In this document: positions 1 through 9,589 of the stretch, piece by piece | How the letters are laid out: each line of letters opens with the position of its first letter | How positions within the stretch are numbered: position 1 is the stretch's first letter | Source of the DNA: Aquabacterium sp. | GTDB taxonomy: Bacteria; Pseudomonadota; Gammaproteobacteria; Burkholderiales; Burkholderiaceae_C | Length of the DNA: 64,000 nt | Direction: 5' to 3' | NCBI RefSeq assembly: GCF_030652515.1 | Contig: NZ_JAUSAR010000100.1 | Span: forward strand, 1-64,000 | Made by a program: the position numbers and the translations under genes | Notes under the pieces: generated by a model | What the model was told of the DNA's origin: nothing | What the model saw: the letters and a program-made list of their open reading frames with translations, nothing else | Databases searched by the model: none

Positions 1-1
1 G

Positions 2-112
2 GCGAAAGCTGCTGGCGTCGAGAAGGTGGCTTTCGACCGTGCGGGCTTCGCCTACCACGGCCGTGTCAAGGCATTGGCTGAAGCGGCTCGCGAAGCCGGT
101 CTTCAGTTCTAA
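2..112 (+). CDS. rplR: 50S ribosomal protein L18, C-terminal fragment
   Basis: This is the last 36 codons of an open frame cut by the window edge. It ends ...[13 protein letters not shown], with the motif [18 protein letters not shown] that is characteristic of the L18 C-terminus. L18 binds 5S rRNA in the large subunit. It lies 29 bases upstream of rpsE, the usual spc-operon order. The start lies outside the window. Confidence 0.93.
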   Translation, partial: AKAAGVEKVAFDRAGFAYHGRVKALAEAAREAGLQF

Positions 113-141
113 GCCGCGTCTGGCAACCGGAAGGAATTCAA

Positions 142-660
142 ATGGCTAAGTTTCAACCCAAGGTCGCTGACGAAGGTCGTGACGACGGTTTAAAAGAAAA
201 GATGATCCAGGTGAACCGCGTGACCAAAGTGGTCAAGGGCGGTCGGATCATGGGTTTCGCCGCGTTGACCGTGGTCGGTGATGGCGACGGCAAAGTCGGC
301 ATGGGCAAAGGCAAGGCGCGTGAAGTGCCCTTGGCCGTGTCCAAGGCGATGGAACAAGCTCGCCGCAACATGGTCAAGGTCAACCTGAAGAATGGTTCGG
401 TCTACCACACGGTGTTCGGCGAACACGGCGCGGCTCGCGTCATGTTGGCTCCCGCACCTGCTGGTACCGGCATCATTGCTGGCGGCCCGATGCGTGCTGT
501 GTTCGAGATGATGGGCGTGACCGACATCGTGGCCAAGAGCTTCGGTTCGAGCAACCCGTACAACATGGTTCGCGCCACGTTCGACGCCTTGAACAAGTCG
601 ACCACCCCGGCCAATGTCGCTGCAAAGCGTGGCCTGTCGGTTGAAGACATCTTCAACTGA
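142..660 (+). CDS. rpsE: 30S ribosomal protein S5
   Basis: The protein has 172 residues, close to the 167 of E. coli. It is a primary component of the small-subunit body and helps decoding accuracy. It has the double-stranded-RNA-binding-like N-terminal part (about residues 17-80, including [18 protein letters not shown]) and the C-terminal S5 domain with [19 protein letters not shown]. The ATG at 142 follows an AAGGAATT Shine-Dalgarno-like stretch. The gene sits in the spc operon between rplR and rpmD, 16 bases before the latter, so it is almost certainly co-transcribed. Confidence 0.98.
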   Translation: MAKFQPKVADEGRDDGLKEKMIQVNRVTKVVKGGRIMGFAALTVVGDGDGKVGMGKGKAREVPLAVSKAMEQARRNMVKVNLKNGSVYHTVFGEHGAARVMLAPAPAGTGIIAGGPMRAVFEMMGVTDIVAKSFGSSNPYNMVRATFDALNKSTTPANVAAKRGLSVEDIFN

Positions 661-676
661 TCGCCGGAGAATCGTC

Positions 677-859
677 ATGAGCGAAAAGAAAACACTCACA
701 GTCAAGCTGGTTCGCAGCGTCATCGGTACCCGTCAGGACCACCGTGACACCGTGCGCGGCTTGGGTCTGCGTCGCTTGAACAGCACCGCTGTCCTTGAGG
801 ACACCGCTGCCGTTCGCGGCATGATCAACAAGGTCAGCTATCTGATTCAGGTGATCTAA
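677..859 (+). CDS. rpmD: 50S ribosomal protein L30
   Basis: This is a 60-residue L30 with the family signature [29 protein letters not shown] chose the ATG at 677 rather than an upstream start at 614 inside rpsE because it gives the normal L30 length and follows GCCGGAGA. The stop TAA shares its last A with the ATG of rplO, so the two genes are probably translationally coupled. Confidence 0.96.
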   Translation: MSEKKTLTVKLVRSVIGTRQDHRDTVRGLGLRRLNSTAVLEDTAAVRGMINKVSYLIQVI

Positions 860-1293
860 TGGAACTCAATACCATCAAGCCCGCCTCGGGTTCGAAGCAC
901 TCCAAGCGCCGTGTCGGTCGCGGGATCGGTTCGGGTCTGGGCAAGACCGCAGGTCGCGGTCACAAAGGTCAAAAGTCGCGTTCGGGTGGCTACCACAAGG
1001 TTGGTTTCGAAGGCGGTCAAATGCCTTTGCAACGTCGCCTGCCCAAGCGCGGTTTCAAGTCGCATCTGCTGAAGTACAACGCGCAGATCACTTTGACCGA
1101 TCTGGAGCTGCTGAGCGTCGGCGAAGTTGACATCCTCACCCTGAAGCAAGCCGGTCTGGTGCCGCAAATTGCCAAGGTCGTGAAAGTCATCAAGACTGGC
1201 GAACTCACCAAGAAGGTGTCTCTCAAGGGCATCGGCGCGACTGCAGCTGCAAAGGTGGCCATCGAGGCTGCTGGCGGCGCGATCGCTGAGTGA
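859..1293 (+). CDS. rplO: 50S ribosomal protein L15
   Basis: The protein has 144 residues, the same length as in E. coli. It has the glycine- and lysine-rich N-terminal tail typical of L15 ([29 protein letters not shown]) followed by the globular domain. It is a late-assembly large-subunit protein. The start overlaps the rpmD stop by one base, and secY follows after 26 bases, the conserved spc-operon arrangement. Confidence 0.98.
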   Translation: MELNTIKPASGSKHSKRRVGRGIGSGLGKTAGRGHKGQKSRSGGYHKVGFEGGQMPLQRRLPKRGFKSHLLKYNAQITLTDLELLSVGEVDILTLKQAGLVPQIAKVVKVIKTGELTKKVSLKGIGATAAAKVAIEAAGGAIAE

Positions 1294-1319
1294 TGTTGGC
1301 TGACTGAACGGATTCAAGC

Positions 1320-2630
1320 GTGGCGACTTCTCCCAATCAACTGGCTCAAAGCGGAAAATTCGGCGACCTTCAACGTCGTCTGGTTTTCCTGCTGCTGGCG
1401 CTGGTCGTTTACCGCATCGGGGCGCACATCCCCGTGCCTGGTATCGATCCTGCCCAGCTGCAACAGTTGTTCAAGGGCCAGCAAGGCGGCATCCTGAGTC
1501 TGTTCAACATGTTTTCGGGCGGCGCGCTGTCGCGCTTCACCGTCTTTGCGCTGGGCATCATGCCCTACATCTCGGCGTCCATCATCATGCAGATGATGGG
1601 CTACGTGGTCCCCACCCTCGAGGCCTTGAAAAAGGAAGGCGAGGCGGGTAAGCGCAAGACGACGCAGTACACACGCTACGCCACCTTGGGTTTGGCCTTG
1701 TTCCAGTCTTTCGGCATTGCCGTGGCGCTGGAGGGAACCGCTGGCTTGGTCATCAGTCCAGGCATGGGTTTCCGTTTCACCACGATGCTGAGCTTGACGG
1801 CTGGCACGATGTTCCTGATGTGGCTGGGTGAGCAGATCACCGAGCGCGGTCTGGGCAACGGTATTTCGATCCTGATTTTTGGCGGTATCGCTGCTGGCTT
1901 GCCCAGTGCCATCGCAGGTTTGTTCGGGTTGGTGGGCAACGGTGCGATGAGCATCCCTGCGGCGATCTTCATCGTGTTGCTGGTTGTCCTGGTGACTTAT
2001 TTCGTGGTCTTCGTTGAGCGTGGTCAACGCAAGATCCTGGTGAATTACGCCAAACGTCAAGTGGGCAATCGCGTTTACGGTGGGCAATCATCCCACCTGC
2101 CGCTGAAGGTCAACATGGCGGGTGTGATTCCTCCGATCTTCGCGTCGTCGATCATCTTGCTGCCCACCACGGCAGTGGGTTGGTTTGCCACCGGTGAGAG
2201 CATGCGTTGGTTGAAGGACCTGGCTGGCATGTTGTCGCCTGGTCAGCCGATCTACGTGATTTTGTATTCTGTCGCCATCGTCTTCTTCTGCTTCTTCTAC
2301 ACGGCCCTGGTGTTCAACAGCCGTGAAACCGCAGACAACTTGAAGAAGAGCGGTGCATTCATTCCCGGTATCCGCCCGGGTGATCAAACGGCGCGTTACA
2401 TCGATAAGATTCTCGCCCGTCTGACCCTGGTGGGTGCTGCTTACATCACAGCCGTGTGCCTGTTGCCCGAGTTCCTCGTGCTCAAGTACAACGTCCCTTT
2501 CTACTTCGGCGGGACCTCGCTCTTGATCATCGTGGTTGTCACGATGGACTTCTGGGCCCAGGTTCAGTCTTATCTGATGTCTCAGCAGTACGAATCGCTG
2601 CTGAAAAAGGCAAATTTTAAATCGAGCTGA
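1320..2630 (+). CDS. secY: Preprotein translocase channel subunit SecY
   Basis: The protein has 436 residues with about ten hydrophobic segments. It is the central pore of the inner-membrane Sec translocon, working with SecE, SecG and SecA. Diagnostic stretches are [13 protein letters not shown] after TM1, the plug/TM2 region [23 protein letters not shown], and the cytosolic loop [16 protein letters not shown]. The GTG at 1320 is the chosen start because it gives the typical [10 protein letters not shown]-type N-terminus. It is encoded after rplO, as in most bacteria. Confidence 0.98.
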   Translation: MATSPNQLAQSGKFGDLQRRLVFLLLALVVYRIGAHIPVPGIDPAQLQQLFKGQQGGILSLFNMFSGGALSRFTVFALGIMPYISASIIMQMMGYVVPTLEALKKEGEAGKRKTTQYTRYATLGLALFQSFGIAVALEGTAGLVISPGMGFRFTTMLSLTAGTMFLMWLGEQITERGLGNGISILIFGGIAAGLPSAIAGLFGLVGNGAMSIPAAIFIVLLVVLVTYFVVFVERGQRKILVNYAKRQVGNRVYGGQSSHLPLKVNMAGVIPPIFASSIILLPTTAVGWFATGESMRWLKDLAGMLSPGQPIYVILYSVAIVFFCFFYTALVFNSRETADNLKKSGAFIPGIRPGDQTARYIDKILARLTLVGAAYITAVCLLPEFLVLKYNVPFYFGGTSLLIIVVVTMDFWAQVQSYLMSQQYESLLKKANFKSS

Positions 2631-2665
2631 TCGCGGTGACGCAGGTCAATGCAACTTAGGAAAAC

Positions 2666-2884
2666 ATGTCGAAAGACGACGTCATCCAGATGCAGGGTGA
2701 AATTCTGGAGAATCTCCCGAATGCCACCTTTCGCGTGAAGCTTGAGAACGGGCACGTGGTTCTCGGTCACATTTCCGGCAAAATGCGCATGCACTACATC
2801 CGCATCCTGCCGGGAGACAAAGTGACCGTGGAGCTCACACCCTATGATTTGAGTCGTGCTCGCATCGTATTCCGGGCGAAGTGA
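2666..2884 (+). CDS. infA: Translation initiation factor IF-1
   Basis: The protein has 72 residues and is a single S1-like OB fold (whole protein; [20 protein letters not shown] and [25 protein letters not shown]). IF-1 blocks the ribosomal A site during initiation. Its location between secY and rpmJ is typical of betaproteobacteria, which often carry another infA elsewhere in the genome. Whether this organism does cannot be seen here. Confidence 0.97.
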   Translation: MSKDDVIQMQGEILENLPNATFRVKLENGHVVLGHISGKMRMHYIRILPGDKVTVELTPYDLSRARIVFRAK

Positions 2885-2951
2885 GTTGAGTTTTGTTACC
2901 CCGGAAACGTGGGCGAATTTCCGTTGAGTTTCAACGGTCCAGGAGAAGATC

Positions 2952-3065
2952 ATGAAAGTTTCGGCTTCCGTCAAAGTGATGTGCCGCAATTGCAAAATCA
3001 TCCGTCGCAAGGGTGTGGTTCGTGTGATTTGCACGGATCCCCGCCACAAGCAACGCCAGGGTTGA
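2952..3065 (+). CDS. rpmJ: 50S ribosomal protein L36 (zinc-binding form)
   Basis: This 37-residue protein ([20 protein letters not shown]...) carries the complete zinc ligand set Cys11, Cys14, Cys27 and His32, so it is the zinc-containing (C+) type. An AGGAGA Shine-Dalgarno sits 5 bases before the ATG. It lies between infA and rpsM, the canonical start of the alpha-operon group. Confidence 0.97.
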   Translation: MKVSASVKVMCRNCKIIRRKGVVRVICTDPRHKQRQG

Positions 3066-3104
3066 TCCTGGTTTAGCGACGACACACGCCTTCAGAGGAC
3101 AGTT

Positions 3105-3467
3105 ATGGCACGTATTGCTGGCATCAACATTCCGCCGCATAAGCACACCGAAATCGGTTTGACTTCTATTTACGGCATCGGTCGCACCACTGCGCAGAAA
3201 ATCTGCACGGTGAGCGGCATCCCGTTCAACAAGAAGATCAAAGACCTGACGGACGGCGATTTGGAAAAAATCCGGGACGAAGTGGCAAAGATCACCATTG
3301 AAGGTGACCTGCGTCGCGAAATCTCGATCAACATCAAGCGTTTGATGGACTTGGGCTGCTACCGCGGCTTCCGTCACCGTCGTGGCTTGCCCATGCGCGG
3401 TCAACGCACCCGCACCAATGCACGTACCCGCAAGGGCCCGCGCAAGTCGATCGCTGGTAAGAAGTGA
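3105..3467 (+). CDS. rpsM: 30S ribosomal protein S13
   Basis: This 120-residue S13 starts [26 protein letters not shown]. The helix-two-turns-helix nucleotide-binding region and the basic C-terminal tail ([23 protein letters not shown]) contact the A- and P-site tRNAs. It is encoded 39 bases after rpmJ with an AGAGGA ribosome binding site and 42 bases before rpsK. In E. coli this gene begins the S4-regulated alpha operon. I see no obvious S4 pseudoknot in the short gap before it here. Confidence 0.98.
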   Translation: MARIAGINIPPHKHTEIGLTSIYGIGRTTAQKICTVSGIPFNKKIKDLTDGDLEKIRDEVAKITIEGDLRREISINIKRLMDLGCYRGFRHRRGLPMRGQRTRTNARTRKGPRKSIAGKK

Positions 3468-3509
3468 TCGTCTGGGTGTCGCCGTTCATTAAGATGAGAG
3501 AAGATAACC

Positions 3510-3914
3510 ATGGCTAAAGCACCTGCCAACACGGCAGCACGTCGTGTGAGCAAGAAGGTCCGCAAGAACATCGCGGACGGCATCGCTCACGTGCATGCGT
3601 CGTTCAACAACACGATCATCACGATCACCGACCGCCAAGGTAATTCCCTGGCGTGGGCGTCGAGTGGTGGTCAGGGTTTCAAGGGCTCACGCAAGTCCAC
3701 CCCCTTCGCTGCCCAGGTGGCTGCTGAAGTGGCTGGTCGCGCTGCCCAAGAACAAGGCATCAAGAACCTGGACGTCGAGATCAAGGGCCCCGGTCCTGGT
3801 CGCGAATCCTCGGTCCGCGCTTTGGCCGCTCTCGGCATCCGGATCAACATGATCTCTGACGTGACGCCAGTGCCGCACAACGGCTGCCGTCCTCAGAAGC
3901 GTCGTCGTATCTGA
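3510..3914 (+). CDS. rpsK: 30S ribosomal protein S11
   Basis: The protein has 134 residues (129 in E. coli). Its core is [26 protein letters not shown] and its C-terminal platform-binding segment ends [15 protein letters not shown]. It forms the small-subunit platform near the Shine-Dalgarno duplex. Unusually, the next alpha-operon gene, rpsD, does not follow directly but lies 339 bases downstream behind a hairpin and a promoter. Confidence 0.98.
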   Translation: MAKAPANTAARRVSKKVRKNIADGIAHVHASFNNTIITITDRQGNSLAWASSGGQGFKGSRKSTPFAAQVAAEVAGRAAQEQGIKNLDVEIKGPGPGRESSVRALAALGIRINMISDVTPVPHNGCRPQKRRRI

Positions 3915-3925
3915 TGTGACATCGG

Positions 3926-3963
3926 GCCTCGTGCGTGTCCTGTTTACAGGGCGCGGGCGAGGC
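3926..3963 (+). terminator. Hairpin after rpsK, possible terminator or attenuator
   Basis: GCCTCG at 3926 pairs with CGAGGC ending at 3963, with inner pairing CCTG/CAGG around a TTTA loop. The stem is GC-rich, but the bases after it (TTCATTGTTT) form only a weak U-tract. It could terminate part of the rpsM-rpsK transcript or simply be a processing stem. Confidence 0.5.
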
Positions 3964-4031
3964 TTCATTGTTTGGGGCGTTCACCCCAGGCGATGTTGCA
4001 GAAAATGCTCAATGAATCTGTTCGCAGCTTC

Positions 4032-4059
4032 TTGAGTATTTTTTTGCAACTGTTATACT
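4032..4059 (+). promoter_or_regulatory. Sigma70-type promoter for rpsD-rpoA-rplQ
   Basis: TTGAGT (4032-4037) and TATACT (4054-4059) are separated by 16 bases. The -10 is preceded by TGT, giving an extended TGn motif. This strongly promoter-like element sits in the rpsK-rpsD gap and would give rpsD-rpoA-rplQ their own transcription start near 4066. Confidence 0.65.
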
Positions 4060-4253
4060 CGCGAGTTCTCTGCACCTGACTGGGTGCGCTTTGTGTTGGC
4101 GGGCCATCAAGGTCCTTGACATGTGGGCGTGCGCAGGCAGGTTATCGAAGCCCACCGTCTGAGCGATTCGAACAATATCCGCCAGACTCGCGTCGGCCAT
4201 TGATGGACTTCCAGTCCCCAATCTGACGTCAGACAGACCCCAAGGAAAAGCAC
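4060..4253 (+). other. Long 5' leader of rpsD, no gene seen
   Basis: About 190 bases lie between the predicted transcription start and the GTG of rpsD. No convincing open frame is present. It contains a small hairpin near 4073 (GCACC...GGTGC) and the palindrome CTGACGTCAG near 4222. The length and position would suit an S4 autoregulatory leader, but I cannot demonstrate the structure by eye. Confidence 0.4.
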
Positions 4254-4877
4254 GTGGCACGTTACCTCGGACCCAAGGCCAAACTGGCTCGCCGTGAAGG
4301 CACCGACCTGTTTTTGAAGAGCGCTCGTCGCCCCATCAGCGACAAGGCTAAATTCGACACCAAACCCGGCCAACACGGCCGCACGTCTGGTTCGCGCACC
4401 TCGGACTTCGGTCTGCAACTGCGCGAAAAGCAAAAAGTCAAGCGCATGTACGGCGTGCTGGAGCGTCAGTTCCGCCGCTACTTCGCCGAAGCCGATCGCC
4501 GCAAGGGCAACACGGGCTCGAACCTGTTGTTCCTGCTGGAATCGCGCCTGGACAACGTCGTTTACCGCATGGGCTTTGCCTCCACCCGCGCTGAAGCACG
4601 TCAATTGACGTCGCACAAGGGTGTGACCGTGAACGGTCAAGTGGTGAACATTCCTTCGTACAACGTCAAGACTGGCGATGTGGTGGGTGTGCGCGAAAAA
4701 GCCAAGAAGCAAGTTCGCGTTCTGGAAGCACTGAAGCTGGCCGAGTCCATTGGCATGCCAGCCTGGGTGCAAGTGGACAACACCAAGCTGGAAGGTGTTT
4801 TCAAGAAGACCCCGGACCGCGATGAATTCGGCGCCGACATCAACGAATCGTTGATCGTCGAACTGTATTCGCGTTGA
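4254..4877 (+). CDS. rpsD: 30S ribosomal protein S4
   Basis: The protein has 207 residues (206 in E. coli) and starts at GTG, giving [27 protein letters not shown]. It has the N-terminal basic domain and a C-terminal S4 RNA-binding domain (about residues 98-160, [21 protein letters not shown]). It nucleates small-subunit assembly and in E. coli represses the alpha operon. Here it is separated from rpsK by an unusually long gap with its own promoter. Confidence 0.98.
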   Translation: MARYLGPKAKLARREGTDLFLKSARRPISDKAKFDTKPGQHGRTSGSRTSDFGLQLREKQKVKRMYGVLERQFRRYFAEADRRKGNTGSNLLFLLESRLDNVVYRMGFASTRAEARQLTSHKGVTVNGQVVNIPSYNVKTGDVVGVREKAKKQVRVLEALKLAESIGMPAWVQVDNTKLEGVFKKTPDRDEFGADINESLIVELYSR

Positions 4878-5019
4878 TTCACACATCAGCTGCGCTTCAC
4901 GGCCTTGGGTCGTGTCGCGCGGCTTTGTGCGTTTTGTTTTCAAGACCGGAGCATGTTGCTCCGGTTGGTCCAGCAGCCTTATCGGTGTAACGAGCCGAGG
5001 GTATTGACAGGAAGAGCTC

Positions 5020-6006
5020 ATGCAAACCAATTTGCTGAAACCCAAAGCCATTCAGGTGGAGCCCTTGGGCGGCCACCGTGCCAAAGTGACCCTCGAGCCG
5101 TTCGAGCGTGGCTATGGCCATACCCTGGGCAACGCCTTGCGCCGCGTCCTGTTGTCGTCGATGGTGGGTTTTGCTCCGACAGAAGTGACCATCGCGGGCG
5201 TGCTGCACGAGTACTCGACCGTTGACGGCGTTCAAGAAGACGTCGTTCACATCATGTTGAACCTCAAGGGCGTGGTCTTCCGTTTGCACAACCGCGACGA
5301 AGTGACCCTGGTGCTGCGCAAGGACGGCGAAGGCCCTGTCACTGCCGCCGACATCCAGACCCCTCACGACGTCGAGATCGTCAACCCCAACCACGTGATC
5401 GCTCACTTGTCGCACGGCGGCAAGTTGGACATGCAGATCAAGGTGGAAAAGGGCCGTGGCTATGTGCCGGGCAACATCCGCCGCTATGGCGACGAAAGCA
5501 CCAAGGCCATCGGCCGCATCGTGCTGGACGCGTCGTTCTCGCCGGTTCGCCGCGTGAGCTACACGGTTGAAAGCGCCCGTGTGGAGCAACGCACCGACCT
5601 GGACAAGCTGGTCATGGAAATCGAAACCAACGGCGCGATTTCGCCTGAGGAAGCGATCCGTGCTTCGGCCAAGATCCTGGTGGAGCAACTGGCGGTGTTC
5701 GCGCAACTGGAAGGCAGCGAGATCGCCGCCTTCGACGCGCCAGCCAAGTCGGCTCAGAACTTCGATCCGATCTTGCTGCGTCCTGTCGACGAGCTGGAAC
5801 TGACCGTGCGTTCGGCCAACTGCCTGAAGGCCGAAAACATCTATTACATCGGCGACCTGATCCAGCGCACCGAGACCGAGCTGCTCAAGACCCCGAATCT
5901 GGGTCGCAAGTCGCTGAACGAAATCAAGGAAGTCCTGGCTTCGCGTGGTCTGGCCCTGGGTTCGCGCCTGGAAAGCTGGCCTCCCCAAGGTCTCGACAAG
6001 CGTTGA
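5020..6006 (+). CDS. rpoA: RNA polymerase alpha subunit
   Basis: The protein has 328 residues. The N-terminal assembly domain ([23 protein letters not shown], about residues 30-52) dimerises and binds beta and beta'. The C-terminal domain (about 245-315, [42 protein letters not shown]) contacts UP elements and activators. It is encoded 142 bases after rpsD and before rplQ. GGAAGAG precedes the ATG. Confidence 0.99.
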   Translation: MQTNLLKPKAIQVEPLGGHRAKVTLEPFERGYGHTLGNALRRVLLSSMVGFAPTEVTIAGVLHEYSTVDGVQEDVVHIMLNLKGVVFRLHNRDEVTLVLRKDGEGPVTAADIQTPHDVEIVNPNHVIAHLSHGGKLDMQIKVEKGRGYVPGNIRRYGDESTKAIGRIVLDASFSPVRRVSYTVESARVEQRTDLDKLVMEIETNGAISPEEAIRASAKILVEQLAVFAQLEGSEIAAFDAPAKSAQNFDPILLRPVDELELTVRSANCLKAENIYYIGDLIQRTETELLKTPNLGRKSLNEIKEVLASRGLALGSRLESWPPQGLDKR

Positions 6007-6123
6007 TTGTTGATTGATTGAAGAAGAAATGGGTGGTGAGTCTGGCAACAGACCGCTGCCCGGTGCACCCGGCGGTACCTTGAACCGGCCGCCGGTTTTT
6101 ATAAAGTAAGAAAGGAAAGCACC

Positions 6124-6522
6124 ATGCGTCACGGACACGGACTCCGTAAACTGAACCGCACCTCGTCACACCGTCTGGCGATGCTGCGCAACATGGCCAA
6201 CTCGCTGATTCAGCACGAAGCCATCAAGACCACCGTCCCCAAGGCCAAGGAATTGCGCCGCGTGGTCGAGCCTTTGATCACCCTGGCCAAGAACCCCACC
6301 CTGGCGAACAAGCGCCTGGCGTTCGACCGCCTGCGCGACCGCGACAACGTGGTCAAGCTGTTCAATGTGCTGGGCCCCCGCTTCGCGACCCGTCCTGGTG
6401 GTTACACCCGGATCTTGAAGATGGGCTTCCGCGTGGGCGACAACGCCCCCATGGCTTACGTTGAACTGGTTGAGCGCACGGAAGCGACCGAAGCGGTTGC
6501 TGACGATCAAACCAACGCGTAA
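6124..6522 (+). CDS. rplQ: 50S ribosomal protein L17
   Basis: The protein has 132 residues and starts [24 protein letters not shown], the invariant L17 N-terminus. It is the last gene of the alpha operon and is followed by a terminator. The C-terminal tail [13 protein letters not shown] is a poorly conserved extension. A good Shine-Dalgarno, GAAAGG, lies upstream. Confidence 0.98.
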   Translation: MRHGHGLRKLNRTSSHRLAMLRNMANSLIQHEAIKTTVPKAKELRRVVEPLITLAKNPTLANKRLAFDRLRDRDNVVKLFNVLGPRFATRPGGYTRILKMGFRVGDNAPMAYVELVERTEATEAVADDQTNA

Positions 6523-6555
6523 ATCAGTCATGCGCTGTTCATTCAGCGTTTGAAC

Positions 6556-6588
6556 GAAGGGTCGGCATTGCTGGCCCTTTTCACTTTT
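6556..6588 (+). terminator. Rho-independent terminator of the alpha operon
   Basis: The hairpin AAGGG...CCCTT (6557-6580) with a short GC stem is followed by TTTTCACTTTT. It stands 34 bases after the rplQ stop and before the tRNA promoter. Confidence 0.75.
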
Positions 6589-6611
6589 GGTGCACGATCT
6601 GCACAAAAAGC

Positions 6612-6639
6612 GTGACAAATATAAAAAGCATGCTATAGT
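6612..6639 (+). promoter_or_regulatory. Promoter of the initiator tRNA gene
   Basis: GTGACA (6612-6617), a 16-base spacer, and an extended -10 TGC-TATAGT (6631-6639) lie 12 bases before the tRNA 5' end. The spacing is right for a short tRNA leader. Confidence 0.8.
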
Positions 6640-6651
6640 CTAATTCTCTGT

Positions 6652-6728
<77 letters not shown>

Positions 6729-6741
6729 AAATTAAAGCAAC

Positions 6742-6764
6742 AGCCGATCCTTGGGTCGGCTTTT
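6742..6764 (+). terminator. Terminator after tRNA-fMet
   Basis: AGCCGA (6742-6747) pairs with TCGGCT (6756-6761) around an 8-base loop and runs into TTTT. It lies 13 bases after the tRNA CCA. Confidence 0.85.
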
Positions 6765-6938
6765 GTCATTGGGGCGTTGGACATACCAACGCCTTGGCTT
6801 GCACGCTCATGCGGGGCATGCCCCAGGCCAAAAATCAAACGCCACACGATTACAATCGAAGGTTTTCCGGCGGCACTGTTGGTGCCATGAAGCCGGGTGC
6901 AAACGAACGATTTAGACAATTCCCCGAAAGGACTTCCC

Positions 6939-7862
6939 ATGTCGATGGACGATCGCGACGGCAAAATCTGGATGGATGGCCAGATGGTGGAATGGCGCGA
7001 TGCCAAGATCCATGTGTTGACCCACACCCTGCACTACGGTTGCGGTGTGTTCGAGGGCGTGCGCGCCTACAACACGACGCAAGGGCCTGCGATCTTCCGC
7101 ATCCAGGAGCACACCGAGCGTTTGTTCAACAGCGCCAAGATCCTGCGCATGAAGATCCCCTTCAGCTTCGACGAGGTGGTCAAGGCTCAACTGGATGTGG
7201 TCCGCGAAAACAAGCTGGAAAGCTGCTATCTGCGTCCGCTGGCTTGGCTGGGCTCCGAGAAGATGGGCGTGAGCCCCAAGGGTGCCAAGGTGCACCTGAT
7301 GGTGGCGGCCTGGCCCTGGGGTGCCTACTTGGGCGAAGACGGCCTCAAGCGCGGCATCCGCGTCAAGACCTCAAGCTACACGCGTCACCATGTCAACATC
7401 ACGATGACGCAGGCCAAGGCGGTGAGCAACTACACCAATTCGATCCTGGCCAATCTGGAAGTCACCGAAGAGGGCTATGACGAGGCCTTGCTGCTGGACT
7501 CCAGCGGTTTCGTCAGCGAAGGCGCGGGCGAGAACATCTTCATCGTCAAGAACGGCAAGCTGTACACGCCCGATCTGTCGGCCGGCGCGCTGAACGGCAT
7601 CACGCGCAACACCATCTTCGCCATCTGCCAGGACCTGGGCCTGGAGATCCGTGAGAAACGCATCACGCGCGATGAGGTCTACATCTGCGACGAGGCTTTC
7701 TTCACCGGCACTGCCGCTGAAGTGACGCCCATCCGCGAGCTGGACCGCATCGAGATCGGGGCAGGCTCACGTGGCCCCATCACCGAGAAGATTCAAAGCG
7801 CGTTCTTTGACATCGTCAACGGCCGCAATCCCAAGTATGCCGAGTGGCTGACCAAAGTCTGA
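6939..7862 (+). CDS. ilvE: Branched-chain amino acid aminotransferase
   Basis: This 307-residue class IV PLP aminotransferase catalyses reversible transamination of leucine, isoleucine and valine. Its N-terminus has the IlvE pattern DGKIWMDGQMVEWRDA...HYGCGVFEG. The PLP lysine is Lys160 in MTQAKAVSNYTNS, the same number as in E. coli. The C-terminal phosphate-binding region is FFTGTAAEVTPIRELD. I chose the ATG at 6939, preceded by GAAAGGA, over a GTG at 6897. It begins a plus-strand run of six closely spaced genes. Confidence 0.95.
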   Translation: MSMDDRDGKIWMDGQMVEWRDAKIHVLTHTLHYGCGVFEGVRAYNTTQGPAIFRIQEHTERLFNSAKILRMKIPFSFDEVVKAQLDVVRENKLESCYLRPLAWLGSEKMGVSPKGAKVHLMVAAWPWGAYLGEDGLKRGIRVKTSSYTRHHVNITMTQAKAVSNYTNSILANLEVTEEGYDEALLLDSSGFVSEGAGENIFIVKNGKLYTPDLSAGALNGITRNTIFAICQDLGLEIREKRITRDEVYICDEAFFTGTAAEVTPIRELDRIEIGAGSRGPITEKIQSAFFDIVNGRNPKYAEWLTKV

Positions 7863-7875
7863 GGAGCACCACGCC

Positions 7876-8094
7876 ATGAGCACGACTGCACCAGCCAAAG
7901 CCGTGGTCGAAGTGACCGCCCAGGAGTTGCAAGGCCCGGGGGTGGTGTTCTGCCCCAATCCCAAAATGCCTTTGTGGAGCAATCATCCGCGCGTCTACAT
8001 TGACGTGGTCACAGCGCCTGAAGGTGGCCAGTGCCCCTACTGTGGCACGGCCTACAAGCTCAAAGCGGGCGAGAAGGTCGGCCACGGCCACTGA
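7876..8094 (+). CDS. Small zinc-finger (CHCC-type) protein
   Basis: This 72-residue protein has the pattern VVFCPNPKMPLWSNHPRVYIDV...GGQCPYCGTAYKL. It supplies one Cys, one His and a CPYC pair, the CHCC zinc set shared with the mitochondrial complex I subunit NDUFS6. The bacterial role is not established. It starts 13 bases after ilvE and commonly follows that gene in Burkholderiales, but no functional link is evident. Confidence 0.85.
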   Translation: MSTTAPAKAVVEVTAQELQGPGVVFCPNPKMPLWSNHPRVYIDVVTAPEGGQCPYCGTAYKLKAGEKVGHGH

Positions 8095-8187
8095 TCGCCG
8101 GGCGGGCTCCTGTCTCGTCCTTGGGCGGGGGCATTCTAGGGGGGCTGCGCCAAGACCTGCGAGCGGCCCCCTACAATCCCGGCCATC

Positions 8188-9072
8188 ATGAATATCAAGC
8201 GCGAATTCGTCCTGACCCTGTCGTGCCGAGACACGAAGGGCATTGTCCATGCCGTGTCGGGACTGCTTTACCAGGCCGGGTGCAACATCATCGACTCGCA
8301 GCAGTTTGGCGATGTGCAAAATGAGGACAGCACCGGCTTGTTCTTCATGCGCGTGCATTTCGAGGCGCCCGAGCACCTGGCGGACGAAGCCACTTTGGCC
8401 AACTTGTTTGGCCATGTGCGTGAGCAATTCGCCATGACGGCCACGATCCGCGTGCAATCGCGCAAGCCGCGCATGCTGATCATGGTCAGCAAGCATGGGC
8501 ACTGCCTGAACGATTTGCTGTTCAGGTGGCAATCAGGCCAGTTGCCGGTGGAGATCCCGGCGATCGTGTCGAACCACCCCGACTATGCCGAACTGGCGGC
8601 CAGCTATGGCATCGCGTTTCACCATTTGCCGCTGCCCACGGGCGCAGGCCCTGAGGTGAAACGTGCCCAGGAGCAACAGGTGGAGGCGCTGGTGGAGCAG
8701 GAGGGCGTTGACCTGGTGGTGTTGGCACGCTACATGCAAATCCTGAGTCCGGAGTTCTGTGCCTTCCTCAAAGGGCGGGCCATCAACATCCACCATAGTT
8801 TTTTGCCCAGCTTCAAGGGGGCCAAGCCCTACTATCAGGCGCATGATCGTGGTGTGAAGCTGATCGGTGCCACGGCACACTATGTGACGGCGGACCTGGA
8901 CGAGGGGCCGATCATCGAGCAGGATGTGGAGCGTGTCGATCACACCTTGAGCCCCGAAGACTTCACCGCTGTCGGACGGGATGTGGAGTGCGTGGTGCTG
9001 GCGCGTGCTGTGAAGTGGCATGTCGAGCACCGCGTGCTGATGAACGGTCACAAGACCGTGGTGTTCCGATGA
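8188..9072 (+). CDS. purU: Formyltetrahydrofolate deformylase
   Basis: The 294-residue protein hydrolyses 10-formyl-THF to formate and THF, balancing one-carbon pools and supplying formate for purine synthesis. An N-terminal ACT domain (about residues 6-85, LSCRDTKGIVHAVSGLLYQAGCNIID) is followed by a formyltransferase fold. The catalytic region NIHHSFLPSFKGAKPYYQAH and the Asp in ADLDEGPIIEQ are intact. It is close to the 280 residues of E. coli PurU. Confidence 0.96.
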   Translation: MNIKREFVLTLSCRDTKGIVHAVSGLLYQAGCNIIDSQQFGDVQNEDSTGLFFMRVHFEAPEHLADEATLANLFGHVREQFAMTATIRVQSRKPRMLIMVSKHGHCLNDLLFRWQSGQLPVEIPAIVSNHPDYAELAASYGIAFHHLPLPTGAGPEVKRAQEQQVEALVEQEGVDLVVLARYMQILSPEFCAFLKGRAINIHHSFLPSFKGAKPYYQAHDRGVKLIGATAHYVTADLDEGPIIEQDVERVDHTLSPEDFTAVGRDVECVVLARAVKWHVEHRVLMNGHKTVVFR

Positions 9073-9115
9073 GCCCTGGATCCTTGTGTTCAACCCTGTT
9101 TGACGCCTGACAACC

Positions 9116-9574
9116 ATGAGTGATCCTCGCGCCCGCAAAGCTTCTCAGGCCGCGCTCATAGCGTCGGCGGATGACACCGAGGCCACCTTTTACGAGGCCC
9201 TGCAGCAAGGGGATCTGGAGCGATTGATGTCGGTCTGGTCCGACGATGAGGAAGTCGCCTGTGTGCACCCTGGCGGGCCTCGGGTGGTGGGTGAGGTGGC
9301 CATCCGTGGCACCTTCGAGGCCATCTTTGCGAATGGTCCGGTGCAGGTGAGCCTGCAGCAGGTGCGGCGCCTTGAAAGCGACCATTGCGAGGTGCACCAT
9401 GTGCTGGAGAAGGTGCAGGCGCTGACGCCCGAAGGCTTGCAGACGGCGTTTGTGCTGGCCACGAACGTGTACCTGCGCACGGCCCTGGGTTGGCGCATGG
9501 TCTTGCACCATGCCAGCCCCGGCCAGGCGCACGAGTTGCAGGAGCTGGCCGAGCCGGCCGCTACTTTGCATTGA
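9116..9574 (+). CDS. NTF2-like (SnoaL/DUF4440-type) protein
   Basis: The 152-residue protein has a cone-shaped NTF2-like fold suggested by the pattern DTEATFYEALQQGDLERLMSVWSDDEEVACVHPGG...GEVAIRGTFEAIF. Family members are small-molecule-binding proteins or enzymes of varied function, so a specific substrate cannot be assigned. It is 15 bases upstream of the YheT-like hydrolase and likely co-transcribed with it. No signal peptide is seen. Confidence 0.8.
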   Translation: MSDPRARKASQAALIASADDTEATFYEALQQGDLERLMSVWSDDEEVACVHPGGPRVVGEVAIRGTFEAIFANGPVQVSLQQVRRLESDHCEVHHVLEKVQALTPEGLQTAFVLATNVYLRTALGWRMVLHHASPGQAHELQELAEPAATLH

Positions 9575-9589
9575 CATTGGGCCAAGACC

